16,135 nucleotides of DNA from Schleiferiaceae bacterium. GTDB taxonomy: Bacteria > Bacteroidota > Bacteroidia > Flavobacteriales > Schleiferiaceae. Below, in pieces: positions 13,793 through 16,135 of the stretch (the first letter of the stretch is position 1; every line of letters begins with the position of its first letter). Position numbers and translations under genes: made by a program. Under the pieces are notes generated by a model. That model saw only the letters and a program-made list of their open reading frames with translations. It was not told where the DNA came from and ran no database searches. Location of the stretch: assembly GCA_025210575.1 (NCBI GenBank), contig JAOARK010000371.1, positions 1-16,135 of the forward strand, written 5' to 3'.

Positions 13793-16135
13793 CTAAGCCG
13801 ATAAGCTCTTCTCCGAATACCTCGGATCTTCGATGATCGCTGATTTATACATCTTCTCTACTTCTATACTGTAACAGTCAAATTCTTCCATAACCTTTCC
13901 TACCACAGTATATACACCACGCCCTCGAAAGGGGTAGCGCTCTGCCACAGGTGGAAAATGAACTGTATCTAACCATTGTCCTTCATGGTCTAAGAAGGCA
14001 CCAAAATGCATCTTCTTTCCTCCTGCAGTCATCGTGTTCTTAACCGTTACCAGATAACCTGTTACCGTTACAAACTTCCCTTTATGATTTACCAAATCTT
14101 TGGCTAGCACCTGTTCTTTAGGCTGTTCTACCAATAATGTAAATGGGTTATTCAGTGGAAAACCGATGATCTCCATTTCATCAAAAGCATCTGCGTAGTT
14201 CACATTCTCTAAAGTTGGGATCTTGAACTCTTTGGGCTGCAGCCTGAACAGATCGGGTTCAAATTCTTTAGGCGGCTTCTTATCTAGTTTAAAATGTGCC
14301 TCCCAAAGCAGTGTGCGCTTGTCTTTTTCCGTAAAACGAAATGCATTTATCCGAATGAGAATACTGGCCTGCTCAACCGAGATCGGCACTCGGGTTACAA
14401 AATCATTGAAATCCGCGAAAGCGCCATTCTGCTCTCTTTCTGCTACAATTTGCTTAGCTGTCTTTATTTCTAACTGATGCAGAAGAATAAAGCCCAGAAA
14501 TATCTCCTTGTCTATGATCACCGTTTCGTAGCGACTACGGTTTACACAGGGCGCACAAATGTCCGCCCCGTGCATCCGAGCCTCGTGTACGTAAAGTTCT
14601 GTGCGGTAAAAGCCACCAAAGTTGTTGATGGTGGCCACCATGTATTCTAGCGGGTAATACGCTTTTAAAAACAAACTCTGGTAACTCTCTACCGCGTAAC
14701 TGGCCGAATGTCCTTTTGCAAAGGCGTAACCAGCAAAACTCTCCGTTTGGCGCCACACTTCTTCTGTTAAAGTTCTGCTATGTCCTTTCTCCTCACAGTT
14801 TTCAAAGAACTTTCGCTTCACTTTTGCGAATTCCTCCCGAGAACGAAACTTACCGCTCATTCCCCTTCGCAGCATGTCTGCTTCCCCCAAAGACAGACCT
14901 GCAAAGAAGTGCGCCACCTTGATCACATCTTCTTGGTATACCATCACCCCATAGGTTTCTGGCATTAACTCCTGCATAACCGGATGCGCTTCTTTGCGCT
15001 TCTCCGGATAACGATACCGTAAAATATACTCCCGCATCATGCCGCTTTTAGCCACTCCTGGCCTGATCACAGAGCTGGCCGCCACTAGCCCTAGATAATT
15101 ATCTACCTGAAGTTTCTTTAACAACATGCGCATAGCGGGAGACTCCACATAAAAACAACCAATAGCCTTGGCGTTGCGCAACAACTCTTTTACGCGTGGG
15201 TCTCGCTTAAAGCGATGAATGTCATGGATGTCTATTGGCTTGGCTTTAGGATGGTTGTAACGAATAACATCTAAAGTGTCCTTGATCTTCCCTAAACCCC
15301 GCTGACTTAAGATATCAAACTTGTAAAGCCCCACGTCTTCTGCTACGATCATATCGAACTGTGTGGTGGGATAACCCTTAGGCGGCATAAACGTAGCTGT
15401 ATAATAATGGATAGGTTTCTCTGAGATCAAAATTCCCGCGGCATGGATACTTAAATGATTCGGAAACCCTTGAATTAAAGAACCATACTGCAACACCAGT
15501 TTATTCAGGTGATCCAGCTTGCTTACATCAAATTTCCCACTACTCAATACATCTATTTCATGTTTGGGTAACCCGAATACCTTCCCCAACTCACGCACCA
15601 CCGCTTTGTACTGAAAAGTGTTGTACACCGCTAAAAGCGATGAATTTGGGAAACGCTCAAAAATGAAGCGGGTTACATCATCGCGGTCTGTCCATGAAAA
15701 ATCAATGTCAAAATCAGGTGGATTCTTACGATACAAGTTGATAAAACGCTCGAAGTAAAGGTCTAACTCGACAGGGTCTACATCTGTGATTCTCAATAAA
15801 TAAGCAACGATACTATTAGCGCCACTTCCACGTCCCACATAGAAATACCCCTTGCTTCGAGCATACTTTAATATCTTCCAATTGATCAGGAAATAAGAGA
15901 CAAAACCCTTATCTCTAATGATCTCTAATTCCTTTTCCAGTCGGTTAAAAATCCGCTTACCAGGCCTCCTATAACGGTATTTCATGCCCGCGTAAGCCAG
16001 TTTGCGCATCAAACGGAAATCTAGCTCTTCATTCCCCGTGTAGCATCGTTGGTTTTTAGGCTCTACATCTTGCCCCAACTCAAAGTAAATACTGCATTGC
16101 TCTAAAAGCTTTTCTGTATTCTCCAAGATCTCAGG
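13793..16135 (-). CDS. dnaE: DnaE-like error-prone DNA polymerase III alpha subunit (5' end outside window)
   Basis: Partial: the frame is open through the window edge and reads PEI directly before the TTG at 16124-16126, so that TTG is not a true start. The missing N-terminus should hold the PHP domain. About 780 residues are visible. The C-family palm carries YVGRGSGANSIVAYLL (97-111 from the TTG) and PPDFDIDF (136-143) with two catalytic Asp, plus the third in YKFDILSQRGLGKI. Fingers follow (YQEDVIKVAHFFAGLSLGEAD, MRRGMSGK-like region, FAKGHSASYAVESYQS), then a helix-hairpin-helix-like section and an OB fold (GKFVTVTGYLVTVKN to YSIEVEKMY). It stops soon after the OB fold, without the tau-binding C-terminal domain of replicative DnaE. 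This supports a non-replicative, translesion role with the adjacent dinB. Confidence 0.93.
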   Translation of the reverse strand, partial: PEILENTEKLLEQCSIYFELGQDVEPKNQRCYTGNEELDFRLMRKLAYAGMKYRYRRPGKRIFNRLEKELEIIRDKGFVSYFLINWKILKYARSKGYFYVGRGSGANSIVAYLLRITDVDPVELDLYFERFINLYRKNPPDFDIDFSWTDRDDVTRFIFERFPNSSLLAVYNTFQYKAVVRELGKVFGLPKHEIDVLSSGKFDVSKLDHLNKLVLQYGSLIQGFPNHLSIHAAGILISEKPIHYYTATFMPPKGYPTTQFDMIVAEDVGLYKFDILSQRGLGKIKDTLDVIRYNHPKAKPIDIHDIHRFKRDPRVKELLRNAKAIGCFYVESPAMRMLLKKLQVDNYLGLVAASSVIRPGVAKSGMMREYILRYRYPEKRKEAHPVMQELMPETYGVMVYQEDVIKVAHFFAGLSLGEADMLRRGMSGKFRSREEFAKVKRKFFENCEEKGHSRTLTEEVWRQTESFAGYAFAKGHSASYAVESYQSLFLKAYYPLEYMVATINNFGGFYRTELYVHEARMHGADICAPCVNRSRYETVIIDKEIFLGFILLHQLEIKTAKQIVAEREQNGAFADFNDFVTRVPISVEQASILIRINAFRFTEKDKRTLLWEAHFKLDKKPPKEFEPDLFRLQPKEFKIPTLENVNYADAFDEMEIIGFPLNNPFTLLVEQPKEQVLAKDLVNHKGKFVTVTGYLVTVKNTMTAGGKKMHFGAFLDHEGQWLDTVHFPPVAERYPFRGRGVYTVVGKVMEEFDCYSIEVEKMYKSAIIEDPRYSEKSLSA

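Overview
The window reads as a chromosomal stretch of an AT-rich member of the Bacteroidota, most likely Flavobacteriia. Supporting signs are a secreted protein ending in a type IX secretion (T9SS) type A sorting domain, a promoter of the Bacteroidota form TTG-N23-TAnnTTTG upstream of a helicase gene, no obvious Shine-Dalgarno sites, and a gene set (TypA, DEAD-box helicase with DbpA-type tail, PA0069-type radical SAM protein, non-replicative DnaE next to DinB) usual for that phylum. No tRNA, rRNA, CRISPR array, insertion sequence or integrase was seen.

Layout. (a) 42-2354, minus: an envelope protein gene with a Sec signal, three spaced repeats and a C-terminal region that looks like an outer-membrane beta-barrel. 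Its single reading frame is cut by one TAA at 1542-1544, leaving two open halves in the same frame. (b) 2417-2444: terminator of typA. (c) 2490-4253, minus: typA/bipA, a ribosome-associated GTPase. (d) 4381-4420: terminator of the next gene. (e) 4439-6079, minus: DEAD-box RNA helicase with its own well-formed promoter at 6101-6134. (f) 6135-7589, minus: PrsW-type intramembrane metalloprotease with an extra C-terminal region. (g) 7655-8879, plus: a tightly packed three-gene unit divergent from prsW, encoding a zinc-ribbon membrane protein, a small multi-pass membrane protein and an LPP20-like lipoprotein. (h) 8990-10657, plus: T9SS cargo protein with a probable beta-propeller-like body. (i) 10646-16135, minus: a same-strand run of a DnaE-like polymerase (5' end outside the window), DinB, a sulfotransferase-like protein and a PA0069-family radical SAM protein.

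Functionally the left part holds translation and RNA housekeeping (TypA, helicase) beside envelope genes. The right part holds a translesion DNA polymerase pair, probably damage-inducible by family precedent; the control region is beyond the window edge. The two genes behind it (sulfotransferase, radical SAM) have no evident link to repair and differ from the polymerase genes in base composition.

No clear undescribed system is proven here. The observations most worth checking are the single-stop split of the repeat/barrel protein, the PrsW-divergent envelope cassette, and the sulfotransferase placed directly behind the mutagenic polymerases.
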